From Firmicutes bacterium HGW-Firmicutes-15 (lineage in GTDB: Bacteria > Bacillota > Syntrophomonadia > Syntrophomonadales > Syntrophomonadaceae): a DNA stretch of 64,000 bases. Shown here one piece after another: positions 7,232-16,387 of this stretch. The notes under the pieces are model-generated. The model was not told the DNA's origin. It saw nothing but the letters and a program-made list of their open reading frames with translations, and made no database searches. A program made the translations under genes and the position numbers. Location of the stretch: the NCBI GenBank assembly GCA_002840245.1, contig PHAA01000018.1, forward strand, positions 1 to 64,000, read 5' to 3'. How positions within the stretch are numbered: position 1 is the first letter of the stretch; each line of letters starts with the position of its first letter.

Positions 7232-9340
7232 TTATTCAGCCTTTTGCTCGGCAAAATGCTCCTTCACAAAATCAGGCGCATCATCTTCAGAAAAGCCTCC
7301 CCATAAAATATTACCGTTCTTGAGTACAAAAAACATATTATAGGTCGGCTGCTCAACAGACGTATAATTGCGCAAACATAATTCTAGTTGGTCTTGATCA
7401 GTGATTTTAAGAATGCCAGGCTCTTTTTCCAAATCCTGAATAAGTAACTGCAGGGTTGGTATTACCTTAACCCTACTTTTTGCCATGTCTTTACCAGTAT
7501 TAGCAGCGTTTCTTTCTACAATGGCGTATACAATATCTTCACCGGGAATTATGCGAGCCTGATTATATAGACCGTTCTTTTTAAGCCACTGTTCGAAATT
7601 AGCATATGATTTATTCCAGCTCAGGTTATAAGCCTGCATGTTATCACCATGATTCTCATAACTATGCTTATCATTTACAAGCATTTCGATGTTAGCCCAC
7701 CCAGGTCGATTGCTGGTCATCTCTTCATAGGTCTGATTAAGCGTATCTTTCTGCAAGGCATCTATTGCCTGTTTAATCTGTTCTGGAGTAACCAGTTTCA
7801 CATTCTTAGTGGTATCGGGCACATTAATACTTATAAGGTTAATCTTAGCTGGGTCTATTCTAAGAATTTCATTATGCAGAGCTTTGTACTCAGTTGCTTC
7901 ATAAATGGGTTTTAATGTTTTTGCATACATAGGGGTAGTAATAGAATATTCTCGGTATACACGTTGGCCATTTTTTAGATTATAAGCCAAACAAACTTTC
8001 TCATACTGCAGCTTCCGATTATCCGAGAAAAGGCTTCCTTTTTCGGCTGCCTTATTTGCAATTATCTTCTGGTGCAGTGAATAGATGTTAGCCAGGTTAT
8101 CTGCTTCTGTATAAACTGGCATGGGCCTATCTAGCCGATTCTCAAAGTAAGGATCATTGTTTTCTGGATAGGTAACCCGGGGCCTATTTTTTTCGTATAA
8201 AGAATAAAAAGAATTATCCATGTAGACGCTTTCTACATCAGCCAGTGCAGGCTGCCTTTTTTCATAACCGACGAAATCAATATGCAGCCCAGCTAATAAC
8301 ATGATAATAATGAGGGAATATGCTCCGTAACCCTTAAGAATTTTGAAACTGAAAACATGTAGTGACTTATTAAGTAATATTTCGCATAGGAAATAAGCCA
8401 GGAGCGAACCCAGGAAATAGGCGATATACGTCCAACCCATGCTTTCGTTTTGAGTACCATAAAAATAACTGCCTAGCATTAGCATGCTACAAAAAGTTAC
8501 CCCATATTTAAAGATCGGACTTAGCAGGTCAAAGGTTATAGCATTGCCGGCTGCTTCCAGCTGGCGACGCTGATAAAAAAATCTGCCTGCCACGTATAAA
8601 GCGATGCAGACCAATAGATAAGCAGTTATTTCTGCAGCCTGGAGGGCATAACTGGAAATATCGGTAAGTCTCAGCAGAGGAGAGAGGTTTATGTTATGTG
8701 AATAGTAGCTATAAGCGAAACCATGAGTGTACATTTTCATATTGTGCAGCAGCAGCTCTAATAGTCCGGTGGGCAGCAAGAGCAGGATATAGCTCAACAC
8801 TCCCTGTACGACAGACATGCCGGTAAACATGCCGGTAGCCACACTGGTCATAAAAAAGAGCAGGTTAAAAAGCAGGCTAATTCCTAGCCAGGTAAGAATA
8901 TGCAGACCGGTGACGGTTTCTATCCCTAATCCGGCAATTACTGCCCACGATACCAAAGCTGTAATAATGAGAGGTACAAACAGAAAGATGATACCGGCAG
9001 TTATATGAGTATTATATAGGGTTTCTCGTTTGATGGGCAGAGAGTGTGCCATATCCGCGGCTGGGCTGGTTTGCATATATCTAAATAGCAGCAAGCCGGT
9101 TAGTACCGGAACTAGTATTAACAGCATTAACTGTAAAGGCGAATTCTGATCAAACAGAAATATGCGTAAATACATATATAGATCATTTATATTAGCATTC
9201 TCCGTTTGGCTAGACATCATAAGTATTTTTAAGGGGATACTTAAAAGCAATGCCAGAAGATAAGCTGCACCGATCCAACCGAAGCTTTTAAAATCATTGC
9301 GCAGTATGCCGGTATTAATAAAGGACGTTTTTGATTTCAT
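7232..9340 (-). CDS. ABC-2 type transporter permease, ytr-like operon
   Basis: 702 aa from the ATG at 9340 (GGGGG lies 9 nt upstream). The N-terminal 400 residues hold about ten membrane helices; the C-terminal part (about 410-702) is a polar extracytoplasmic or soluble domain. It overlaps the end of the ATPase gene by 26 bp and is the last gene of the GntR-ATPase-permease operon. In this family (B. subtilis ytr is the closest type I know) the regulator responds to cell-envelope stress or antibiotics and the transporter acts in export or cell-wall protection; the substrate here is unknown. It ends convergently with the agr cluster. Confidence 0.85.
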   Translation of the reverse strand: MKSKTSFINTGILRNDFKSFGWIGAAYLLALLLSIPLKILMMSSQTENANINDLYMYLRIFLFDQNSPLQLMLLILVPVLTGLLLFRYMQTSPAADMAHSLPIKRETLYNTHITAGIIFLFVPLIITALVSWAVIAGLGIETVTGLHILTWLGISLLFNLLFFMTSVATGMFTGMSVVQGVLSYILLLLPTGLLELLLHNMKMYTHGFAYSYYSHNINLSPLLRLTDISSYALQAAEITAYLLVCIALYVAGRFFYQRRQLEAAGNAITFDLLSPIFKYGVTFCSMLMLGSYFYGTQNESMGWTYIAYFLGSLLAYFLCEILLNKSLHVFSFKILKGYGAYSLIIIMLLAGLHIDFVGYEKRQPALADVESVYMDNSFYSLYEKNRPRVTYPENNDPYFENRLDRPMPVYTEADNLANIYSLHQKIIANKAAEKGSLFSDNRKLQYEKVCLAYNLKNGQRVYREYSITTPMYAKTLKPIYEATEYKALHNEILRIDPAKINLISINVPDTTKNVKLVTPEQIKQAIDALQKDTLNQTYEEMTSNRPGWANIEMLVNDKHSYENHGDNMQAYNLSWNKSYANFEQWLKKNGLYNQARIIPGEDIVYAIVERNAANTGKDMAKSRVKVIPTLQLLIQDLEKEPGILKITDQDQLELCLRNYTSVEQPTYNMFFVLKNGNILWGGFSEDDAPDFVKEHFAEQKAE

Positions 9341-10214
9341 AACCATTATCCCCCATTTCATGAATGAATATTTCCTCCAGGGTGAGGGGCAGTATATCCA
9401 GAATAGCTGGGTGATAGCTTTGCATGCGCCTAATTATTTCGTTATGGGCTCCACGTACAATTAGAATCAATACGCTGCCCCTTTGTTCCTGATGGAGCGC
9501 CTGTATATCTTGCAGCAAAGTGGGGGGGATTTCTCCGGCAAAGGCGACTTGAATCTTATGCACATCAGCTTTCAAATCGTCCAGGTCCTTCTGGATAAGC
9601 ATTTTCCCCTGATGCAGAATACCAATATAATCACAGATATCCTCTAAATCGCGTAAATTGTGGGAGGATATTATAGCCGTCATATCCCTGTCCGCTACAT
9701 CCTGAATAATGAGATTCTTTACTTTATGACGCATTACCGGGTCCAATCCGTCTATAGGTTCATCCAATATCATAACATCAGGCATCATTGCCAAGCCCAT
9801 CCACAGAGCATACTGGCGCTGCATACCCTTGGACAGAGTTTTTACGCGACGTTTTACATCGATATTGAAAACGTCCTGCAGTTTAAGGTAGCGTTCCTTG
9901 TTCCATTTAGGGTAAATAAGACCATAGAAATTGGCCATGTCCTGAATGGTGTAATTGGGGAAGAAATATAGGTTGTCAGGAATAAAGGCGGTGCGGGCTT
10001 TTATTGCGTTATTTTCAAAAACAGATTCTGAATCAATCATCAGCTGTCCAGAATCCGGTTGATAAATGCCGGCTAAAAGCTTAAGCAGGGTGGTTTTTCC
10101 AGCTCCGTTAGAACCAACCAGACCGTAAATTGAGCCTTTGTGAACAGACAGGCTTACATCATGCAAAGCTTCTATTTCATGAAATTGCTTACTGACCCTT
10201 GCTGCTTCAATCAT
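9315..10214 (-). CDS. ABC transporter ATP-binding protein, ytrB-like
   Basis: 299 aa. Walker A GSNGAGKTT near residue 38, signature LSKGMQRQ, Walker B VMILDEPIDGLDP, and an H-loop His in SSHNLRDLED. The ATG at 10214 has a perfect AAAGGAGGT 8 nt upstream, so the longer in-frame start is not used. The start overlaps the end of the GntR regulator by 8 bp and the end overlaps the permease by 26 bp. It powers the permease encoded downstream. One ATPase and one large permease suggest a homodimeric or partially assembled exporter. Confidence 0.93.
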   Translation of the reverse strand: MIEAARVSKQFHEIEALHDVSLSVHKGSIYGLVGSNGAGKTTLLKLLAGIYQPDSGQLMIDSESVFENNAIKARTAFIPDNLYFFPNYTIQDMANFYGLIYPKWNKERYLKLQDVFNIDVKRRVKTLSKGMQRQYALWMGLAMMPDVMILDEPIDGLDPVMRHKVKNLIIQDVADRDMTAIISSHNLRDLEDICDYIGILHQGKMLIQKDLDDLKADVHKIQVAFAGEIPPTLLQDIQALHQEQRGSVLILIVRGAHNEIIRRMQSYHPAILDILPLTLEEIFIHEMGDNGYEIKNVLY

Positions 10215-10596
10215 GTACTTTACCTCCTTTGTCTTCGGATAATGATCTTTGAATGAGAGTAGTAATGTCATGGGGACTCATACCTAGATAGAGCATTTCT
10301 GATACATTTTTCAAAACTTCCCTTTCCAGGGTTTGCAGACGAGCAGCATTATTATCTGGTACGGTAGCTCTGACGAAATTACCCTTACCCGGTACCGAAT
10401 AGACGTATCCACGATATTCCAGTTCTCGGTAAGCCTTCTGGATGGTGTTGGGATTGATGGTTAATTCACTCGCCAAAACCCTTACGGTCGGTAATTGTTC
10501 ATCAGGTTTTAGTACATTATTTATGATGAGCTCCTTGATTTTATCAACCAGTTGCTCGTAAATAGGTGCACGACTGCGTAAGTCCAGTTCAAACAT
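10207..10596 (-). CDS. GntR-family transcriptional regulator, YtrA subfamily
   Basis: 129 aa. N-terminal winged helix-turn-helix (YEQLVDKIKELIINNVLKP, then LPTVRVLASELTINPNTIQKAYRELEYRGY) and a short C-terminal tail of about 50 residues, which is the YtrA type without a large effector domain. The ATG at 10596 follows GGAAGGAGGG by 5 nt. It heads the operon with the ABC genes. The palindrome at 10620-10642, just downstream of the promoter, is its likely operator, so it should repress its own operon. Confidence 0.93.
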   Translation of the reverse strand: MFELDLRSRAPIYEQLVDKIKELIINNVLKPDEQLPTVRVLASELTINPNTIQKAYRELEYRGYVYSVPGKGNFVRATVPDNNAARLQTLEREVLKNVSEMLYLGMSPHDITTLIQRSLSEDKGGKVHD

Positions 10597-10619
10597 ATAA
10601 ACCCTCCTTCCCGTTTGTT

Positions 10620-10642
10620 CTGTACTAGCATGCATAGTACAG
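10620..10642 (-). promoter_or_regulatory. Palindromic operator of the YtrA-type regulator
   Basis: Arms CTGTACTA (10620-10627) and TAGTACAG (10635-10642) are perfect inverted repeats around GCATGCA. The site lies 15 bp downstream of the -10 box and 23 bp before the regulator start, a position fit for repression. Confidence 0.75.
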
Positions 10643-10656
10643 TTAGTATGCTCTAG

Positions 10657-10685
10657 ATTATATAGCTATTATTTATAAATGTAAA
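10657..10685 (-). promoter_or_regulatory. Sigma-A type promoter of the GntR-ABC operon
   Basis: Read on the minus strand: -35 TTTACA (10685-10680), 17-bp spacer, -10 TATAAT (10662-10657). Transcription would start near 10650, immediately before the operator. Confidence 0.75.
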
Positions 10686-10896
10686 TAGGTGGGATAATAT
10701 TTTTTCAAATGACAGCGCAGATTGTTGGAAAATACTTGCTGGAAACTGCTCAAGCAGATCAAAATCAAGATAGACAATACCATCAGATATCATAAGGTGC
10801 ATTATCATCCGAAAAGTCATATAATAAAAGTCAATCTTTCTAAAATAGAGTGCACATAACTCTGAGAAGAAATCAATTTTGCTATGGGGTGTAATC

Positions 10897-12291
10897 ATGA
10901 AATTATGGAGCGGCAGGTTTACCAAGGAAACAGACAAACTTACCGAGGACTTTAATGCCTCTATTGCCATCGATAGCCGGATGTTTAAGCAGGATATTCA
11001 GGGAAGTATCGCTCATGCTTCCATGTTAGCCCGACAGGGCATCATCACTTCCGCCGAACGTGATCTAATTATATCTGGGTTGGAAGAAATTAAGGCAGAA
11101 CTGGAATCAGGCCAGCTGGAATTTACCGTCGAAGCGGAAGATGTGCATATGAACATCGAGACCTTGCTGACATCGAAAATAGGCGGATTGGGCAAGAAGC
11201 TGCATACCGCCCGCAGCCGTAACGACCAGGTAGCATTGGATGTGCGCCTCTACCTGCGGGACGAAATTGCCGAGCTGCGCGAGCTCCTGCTGACTTTGGA
11301 AGGGGCTCTTTTGAAGCTGGCCCGAGAACACATGGAAACCATTATGCCCGGCTATACTCACATGCAGAAGGCACAGCCCATTACCTTGGCCCACCACTTG
11401 ATGGCCTATTTTGAAATGTTACGTCGGGATGTGGGGCGCTTGGATGATTGCCAGAAAAGGCTTCTGGCTATGCCTCTAGGTTCGGGTGCCTTGGCCGCTA
11501 CCGGCTTTCCCCTCGACCGGGAATATGTCCGGGAACTGCTTGATTTTCGTGAGATTACCCGCAACAGCTTGGATGGGGTGAGCGACCGCGATTTTGCTAT
11601 CGAGTTTTGCAGCTTTGCCAGCATAATGATGATGCACTTATCACGTTTTTCCGAGGAATTAATACTGTGGTCAACCGCGGAATTTTCTTTTATTGATTTT
11701 GATGATGCATATTCAACCGGTTCCAGTATTATGCCGCAGAAGAAAAACCCTGATATTGCGGAACTGGTACGGGGCAAAACCGGAAGAGTATATGGGGATT
11801 TACTCGCCCTCTTAACCCTGATGAAATCGCTTCCTCTTGCTTATAACAAAGATATGCAGGAAGATAAGGAAGCTCTCTTTGATGCGGTGGATACGGTGAA
11901 AAAATGTTTGCTGGTGTTTACCCCTATGCTTCTGACCAGCAAGTTTAATAAAAACCAGATGGCTGAGTCAGCCCGGGGCAGCTTCACCAATGCCACTGAT
12001 TTGGCCGATTATTTAGTGGTGAAGGGCCTTCCATTCCGCGATGCGCATGAGGTGGTAGGCAAGGCGGTACTTTATTGCATAGACAATAAGCAGGCCTTGG
12101 AGGATATGAGTTTAGAACAGTTTCAAAATTTCTCGAAGCTAATTGAAGACGATGTTTACCAGTGCTTAGATATACGCGAATGTGTAGCCAGGCGCAAAAT
12201 ACCAGGCGGTCCAGCTCCAGAAGCAGTTTCAAAGGCTCTGGAAGAAGCTAACGAGTGGATGGAGGGGATGAAAAATGGAATATACAAGTAA
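10897..12291 (+). CDS. argH: Argininosuccinate lyase
   Basis: 464 aa, the usual length. It splits argininosuccinate to arginine and fumarate, the last step of arginine synthesis. The fumarase/lyase signature GSSIMPQKKNPD is at about residue 275, with the catalytic Ser inside it, and the N-terminus MKLWSGRF is typical of the family. The ATG at 10897 has GGGGTG 6 nt upstream. argG is not next to it in this window. The next gene overlaps its end by 17 bp. No ARG-box palindrome was found in the 200 bp upstream. Confidence 0.97.
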   Translation: MKLWSGRFTKETDKLTEDFNASIAIDSRMFKQDIQGSIAHASMLARQGIITSAERDLIISGLEEIKAELESGQLEFTVEAEDVHMNIETLLTSKIGGLGKKLHTARSRNDQVALDVRLYLRDEIAELRELLLTLEGALLKLAREHMETIMPGYTHMQKAQPITLAHHLMAYFEMLRRDVGRLDDCQKRLLAMPLGSGALAATGFPLDREYVRELLDFREITRNSLDGVSDRDFAIEFCSFASIMMMHLSRFSEELILWSTAEFSFIDFDDAYSTGSSIMPQKKNPDIAELVRGKTGRVYGDLLALLTLMKSLPLAYNKDMQEDKEALFDAVDTVKKCLLVFTPMLLTSKFNKNQMAESARGSFTNATDLADYLVVKGLPFRDAHEVVGKAVLYCIDNKQALEDMSLEQFQNFSKLIEDDVYQCLDIRECVARRKIPGGPAPEAVSKALEEANEWMEGMKNGIYK

Positions 12292-12559
12292 ATTCAATTT
12301 AATTGATGGTGTGCCAGATCTAGAGCAAATAGAAGAATGGGCTGAGGAATATTATAATGGCTTGGTTAGTATGATGAAACCACTTTGGGGCTTGGCTGAT
12401 ATAAATGACGTGCTTAAAAGCATGGCAGGGATTCCTTTTGATAAATTGGTGACTGACGAGTTGGCAGGGGAAAGCGCAACGCTTATTAATCTGGCAATTG
12501 ATCAGGTTAAGCAAATAGGAACCAGAGAAATAGAATATATAAAAGCCTATATGGTTTAA
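12275..12559 (+). CDS. Small acidic protein of unknown function
   Basis: 94 aa, acidic, no signal peptide or membrane helix, mostly helical by composition. I do not recognise it. It overlaps the end of argH by 17 bp; GGAGGGGATGAAAA just before the ATG gives a good SD, so it is probably co-translated with argH. A 4-Cys protein gene follows 51 bp later in the same direction. Confidence 0.7.
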   Translation: MEYTSKFNLIDGVPDLEQIEEWAEEYYNGLVSMMKPLWGLADINDVLKSMAGIPFDKLVTDELAGESATLINLAIDQVKQIGTREIEYIKAYMV

Positions 12560-12610
12560 TTAAATAAGCTTTATATGCCAGGTAAGGCTAATAAATAGGG
12601 GGTGACGTTA

Positions 12611-12778
12611 GTGGAAAAGTGTAATATATGCAGTCATGAGTATCCCGAGGCCACTCTCAAAAAGATGGTGCAGATTATGGATAGAAAAGCTTATCTGAGT
12701 TTTATATGCCCATCCTGCCAATCCATCGTAATGCACAATCCCAATTACTATTACCTGATTGAACCTAAGAAGAGCTAA
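12611..12778 (+). CDS. Small 4-Cys zinc-ribbon-like protein
   Basis: 55 codons from GTG 12611, with AGGGGGTGACG just upstream. The peptide starts MEKCNICSHEYPEATL and later has FICPSCQS, so two CxxC knuckles about 29 residues apart can bind one metal ion. It ends YYYLIEPKKS. Unknown function; the layout fits a zinc-ribbon adaptor. It is the last gene before the tRNA. Confidence 0.65.
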   Translation: MEKCNICSHEYPEATLKKMVQIMDRKAYLSFICPSCQSIVMHNPNYYYLIEPKKS

Positions 12779-12875
12779 TACCGAAACTTGTGTATATCAG
12801 GGCTGTGCGACTATATTGACTGTACCTAATTATACTGCTATCATCTAAAGGGTATTTTGCCCCAAAAAAACATAT

Positions 12876-12950
12876 GCCGATGTGGCTCAGGGGTAGAGCA
12901 GCTGATTCGTAATCAGCAGGTCGGCGGTTCGAATCCGCCCATCGGCTCCA
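12876..12950 (+). tRNA. tRNA-Thr, anticodon CGT
   Basis: Complete cloverleaf: acceptor GCCGATG/CATCGGC, D-arm GCTC/GAGC, anticodon arm GCTGA/TCAGC with loop TTCGTAA (anticodon CGT, reads ACG), T-arm GGCGG TTCGAAT CCGCC, discriminator T, encoded CCA. Seventy-five nt including CCA. Confidence 0.97.
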
Positions 12951-12962
12951 TAAGTTTCTAAT

Positions 12963-12997
12963 ATCCTCCCATTCAGTCTGAATAGGAGGATTTTTTG
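12963..12997 (+). terminator. Rho-independent terminator after tRNA-Thr
   Basis: ATCCTCC-C-ATTCAG-T-CTGAAT-A-GGAGGAT hairpin followed by T6. Confidence 0.9.
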
Positions 12998-13115
12998 GAT
13001 TTTTAGGGCGATATTTGCATTTATATTAAACGTATCATGAATGTCGTCGGGGAGGATATTGTGGTAAGATTTCAGGTAATATAAAAATGGAATATTTTGA
13101 AGGCGGGAATGATAA

Positions 13116-14387
13116 ATGGACTGGCAGTTATTGTTGGTAGGTATCCTTTTTGTAGTGGTTTACGGAGTGATTATATCTGAAAAAATTCACCGTACTATCA
13201 TATCCCTATTTGGAGCCGTTTTACTGCTAGTATTTGGAGTACTAGTTCAAAATGAAGCCATCAGTTATATAGATTTTAATACCATCGGATTATTGACCGG
13301 TATGATGATTATAGTTGGTATTACCCGTAAAAGTGGCATATTTGAATATATGGCCATCAAAGCAGCTCATCATTCCGGGGGAGAGCCGGTAAAAATTCTT
13401 ATAGCTCTAAGTATTGTCACTGCGGTAGCATCCGCTTTTCTTGATAATGTGACTACGGTACTGTTGATAGTCCCAGTCACCATCTCCATCTGTAAGGTAT
13501 TAGAAATAAACCCGGTACCTATTTTTATTTCTGAGATTATGGCCTCAAATATAGGGGGGACTGCAACCCTCATAGGCGATCCGCCTAACATTATGATAGG
13601 CAGTGCCGCTCATTATGGTTTTATGGACTTTGTATATAATCTGAGCCCGATTATTATCGTAATATTTATCATAACTGTTTTAATTCTCAAATTGATATAT
13701 AAAGATCAGCTTCAGGCCAGCGAAGAGAATAAGGCTAAAATAAGAGCCATGAACCCCGCTGATGCTATAAAAGACACGATTATATTAAAGAAGTCAGTAA
13801 TCGTTATTGCCATGGTTATTATTGGCTTTGTTCTCCACCAGACCTTGGGTTTAGAATCAGCCACCATCGCCCTGGCCGGGGCCGCTTTATTGCTGCTCGT
13901 AAACAGGGAAGACCCGGAAGAAATTTTACAAACGGTAGAATGGTCAACGCTATTTTTTTTTATCGGCCTGTTTATCCTGGTGGGGGGATTGGAAAAAGTA
14001 GGCATTATTGAAAGTATGGCGCGGGAGGCGGTGGCTCTCACTAACGGCAACCTGACCGCAACAACTATACTTGTCCTGTGGTTCTCGGCCATAGCATCTG
14101 CTTTTATAGATAATATTCCGTTTGTAGCTACCTTTATACCATTGATTAAGGAAATTGGAGCAATTACTAATATGTCGATTGCACCTTTATGGTGGGCTTT
14201 ATCATTGGGAGCCTGTCTGGGCGGAAACGGTACCATTATAGGCGCCTCAGCTAATGTAATAGTTTCGGGCATGTCCGAACGTCAAGGCCACCCCATAAGC
14301 TTCTGGAGCTACATGAAGGTAGCTTTTCCGCTAATGTTGCTCTCTATCGCTATTTCTACTATATATCTGTTAGTATTTTATTTGTAG
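13116..14387 (+). CDS. ArsB/NhaD-type anion/Na+ permease
   Basis: 423 aa, about eleven membrane helices, no signal peptide. The two inverted-repeat signature regions of the ArsB/NhaD (ion transporter superfamily) fold are seen: SAFLDNVTTVLLIVPVT with GGTATLIGDPPN in the first half, and SAFIDNIPFVATFIPL with GNGTIIGASANVI in the second. Such proteins move arsenite, anions or exchange Na+ and H+; without arsR or arsA nearby the substrate is open. It is a single gene between a terminator and a convergent Nudix gene. Confidence 0.88.
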   Translation: MDWQLLLVGILFVVVYGVIISEKIHRTIISLFGAVLLLVFGVLVQNEAISYIDFNTIGLLTGMMIIVGITRKSGIFEYMAIKAAHHSGGEPVKILIALSIVTAVASAFLDNVTTVLLIVPVTISICKVLEINPVPIFISEIMASNIGGTATLIGDPPNIMIGSAAHYGFMDFVYNLSPIIIVIFIITVLILKLIYKDQLQASEENKAKIRAMNPADAIKDTIILKKSVIVIAMVIIGFVLHQTLGLESATIALAGAALLLLVNREDPEEILQTVEWSTLFFFIGLFILVGGLEKVGIIESMAREAVALTNGNLTATTILVLWFSAIASAFIDNIPFVATFIPLIKEIGAITNMSIAPLWWALSLGACLGGNGTIIGASANVIVSGMSERQGHPISFWSYMKVAFPLMLLSIAISTIYLLVFYL

Positions 14388-14448
14388 AGTAGAAACTATG
14401 CATGAACGATGCGGATGGATAGCTGCATAACTGATGGAGATATACTGC

Positions 14449-14892
14449 TCATTTCAGGGAAGCATCGTTAGGGAGTTGGCTAGCGCGTTCATTTCTTAGC
14501 TTAATGACTTTCGGTCTAAAAGCCGGATGCACTGAATCCACTTCCGGGTCGTCTAGAGTAATCCACTGAAAACGGTCATGCTCATTTGATAAGGTAATCT
14601 CAGTTATACTTGTTTGACCTAAATAGACCACCCCAGATAGTTGGGTCATTTCATCCTTTTGATGCACCCAAGTGTCATATAATCGTAGATCGGAAATTAT
14701 TAAACCGGTCTCTTCAGTAATTTCCCGGATGATGGTTTCCTCTGGCGCCTCACCAAATGCCATCGTACCACCGGGCAAATCCCATAGAAAAACAGGCATC
14801 CGGTTATTGGATTTCTTATGTAGGACTAAAAACTTATCTCTGTGCAGAAGCAGTGCCTTTGTTGAAAAGATAATTTTTTGGGATTCGTCCAT
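14449..14892 (-). CDS. Nudix hydrolase
   Basis: 147 aa. A complete Nudix box begins at GTMAFGEAPEE and ends REITEETGL (pattern GX5EX7REUXEEXGU), about residues 41-63. It hydrolyses a nucleoside diphosphate linked to another group; the substrate cannot be read from sequence. The ATG at 14892 follows AAAGGGG. Single gene, divergent from the small membrane protein at 14992. Confidence 0.9.
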   Translation of the reverse strand: MDESQKIIFSTKALLLHRDKFLVLHKKSNNRMPVFLWDLPGGTMAFGEAPEETIIREITEETGLIISDLRLYDTWVHQKDEMTQLSGVVYLGQTSITEITLSNEHDRFQWITLDDPEVDSVHPAFRPKVIKLRNERASQLPNDASLK

Positions 14893-14991
14893 AAATAATA
14901 CCCCTTTCTAAGGAAACGTCAGCAATGACCTTATGAACTTAGAATACACGATTTATACTTTCAGGGGAAGACCTAGAGGAGGTGGTTAATT

Positions 14992-15150
14992 ATGAACGAT
15001 CCTGAAAATACGGGAAAAGTTTGTGATAATGAACAAGATCTATCGAAAACAGGGTTGCTTTCAAAATGGATGCTGCTGGCAACATTAATTCTTGTACAAT
15101 CCCTCGGATTAAGGTGTATATTGTACATATTAGAAATTTCCTATGAATGA
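14992..15150 (+). CDS. Small single-span membrane protein
   Basis: 52 codons with a very strong SD (AGAGGAGGTGG, 6 nt before ATG). A polar N-terminus (MNDPENTGKVCDNEQDLSK) is followed by a hydrophobic stretch from about residue 25 to 48 (MLLATLILVQSL and on). No family recognised. The strong SD and the clean coding frame support a real gene. Confidence 0.6.
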   Translation: MNDPENTGKVCDNEQDLSKTGLLSKWMLLATLILVQSLGLRCILYILEISYE

Positions 15151-15183
15151 CTGTGACCGCATTTCTACTTAGGAGGTTAATGT

Positions 15184-15714
15184 ATGTCTCTATATGAATT
15201 TGAGGGCCAGTGCCCGTTGATTCCAAAATCATCATTTATACACCCCCAGGCAACGATTATTGGCAATGTTAAACTGGGAGAAGAATGTTATATTGGAGCA
15301 GGTGCGGTTATTAGGGGCGACTATGGAAGGATCGTTATAGGTAATGGATCCAATATCCAAGATAATTGTACCATCCATGTTGATCTTGATACTGAAGCAA
15401 TAATTGGGGATAATGTTCTGGTTGGACACGGCGCGATTATTCATGGTCCTTGTTTGGTTAAAGAATATGCTGTAGTAGGCATGGGATCAATCGTGTCCAA
15501 TGGATGTGAAATAGGAAATGAAAGCTTACTCGCAGCAGGAAGTGTACTTCCTCCCAGGAGTACTATCCCACCACGTAAATTGGCCATGGGGAACCCCGCA
15601 TTAGTTGTAAAAGATTTGAGTGAGAAAATGATAAGCAAGAATAAAAATGGGCTTAAACTTTATCAAGACATGGCTAAAAGGTGTATTAATGAACTCAAGA
15701 TAATAGTTGATTAA
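15184..15714 (+). CDS. Gamma-carbonic anhydrase family hexapeptide protein
   Basis: 176 aa left-handed beta-helix protein of the YrdA/PaaY/gamma-carbonic anhydrase-like group. Repeated hexapeptides (IIGNVKLGEECYIGAGAVIRGD, split here only by family spacing) run through about residues 24-130. Possible metal His residues appear in CTIHVD, VGHGAIIHG. AGGAGG stands 7 nt before the ATG. Members are often metal-dependent enzymes of unproven activity. It starts 34 bp after the small membrane protein and may share its transcript. Confidence 0.88.
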   Translation: MSLYEFEGQCPLIPKSSFIHPQATIIGNVKLGEECYIGAGAVIRGDYGRIVIGNGSNIQDNCTIHVDLDTEAIIGDNVLVGHGAIIHGPCLVKEYAVVGMGSIVSNGCEIGNESLLAAGSVLPPRSTIPPRKLAMGNPALVVKDLSEKMISKNKNGLKLYQDMAKRCINELKIIVD

Positions 15715-15734
15715 GTTTTAATAACATCTGTGAA

Positions 15735-16128
15735 GCAAAGGTTAAATCTCATGAAAATAGGGACCTTGTTGAAATATTAATAACGTATAATATAAGAACA
15801 TCTGCAGCGGAAAAGGGTGTTTCAATACTTGCTGGAGGAAATCCCTGCGCTCTCAATAGATACAGGGTATAATACCTTGAAACTTTTTATGGAAAGAGGG
15901 ATCGTCACGATGAATATGGTTGAAGATAACGAAAATAGATATGATGCCGATATTTCCCTGTATGGTCATTTAAAATGTAATCACTGCGGGCAAATATACG
16001 ATATTAGGTTGCCTATAACCGCTCTAGAATTGGCTGGATTGGAAAAATTCGAAGTGACTGAAAGCCATATGTATTTCAAGGGCACCTGTCCAATATGTTT
16101 GAATAATAGAGATCAGCAAAAAAATTAG
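15735..16128 (+). pseudogene. Fur-family metalloregulator, frameshifted and internally deleted
   Basis: The C-terminal part is a good Fur/PerR match: LLEEIPALSIDTGYNTLKLFMERGIV (end of the wing helix), then the dimerisation domain with two CxxC zinc knuckles (LKCNHCGQ and GTCPICLN). Upstream, another reading frame contains ENRDLVEILITYNIRTSAAEK, which looks like the normal Fur N-terminus. Between the two, the first helix-turn-helix helices (about 20 residues) are missing and the frame changes near 15815. No ATG/SD serves the N-terminal part. The open piece from GTG 15817 (103 aa) lacks DNA-binding capacity. I therefore read it as a decayed gene; a short protein from 15817 could still be made. 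Confidence 0.7.
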
Positions 16129-16178
16129 CAGACACACACCTTCTGAAAACTTTCTGAATTATAAACAGATCTAATCTG

Positions 16179-16227
16179 CCCTGAGCCCTCTGGACAATTT
16201 TCCGGGAGCTTGGGGTCTGTTTTTTTC
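16179..16227 (+). terminator. Probable terminator after the Fur remnant
   Basis: CCCTGAGC (16179-16186) pairs with GCTTGGGG (16208-16215) with two G-T wobbles and an inner CTGG/CCGG pairing; TCTG and then T8 follow. Confidence 0.55.
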
Positions 16228-16246
16228 TAAATGTTTGGTTCGGCAG

Positions 16247-16270
16247 GTATACGGGTATACGAGTATACAT
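16247..16270. repeat. Three tandem 8-bp repeats upstream of the Rh transporter gene
   Basis: GTATACGG, GTATACGA, GTATACAT in direct succession, each containing the palindrome GTATAC. They lie 118 bp before the transporter start and could be a regulator binding array. Confidence 0.5.
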
Positions 16271-16387
16271 GTCCCAAAACGCTTGTTTCATAAGGGCTTA
16301 GTGTTAAAATTTAATAGTCGAAATATTGGCAGGATGGGAAATAAATATCCCAACCATAACCTATAAAAGAATGGATGGAGAATAATA

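Noticed and set aside
16247-16270. Short repeats as a CRISPR array
   Set aside because: Units are 8 bp and contiguous with no spacers; no cas genes in the window.
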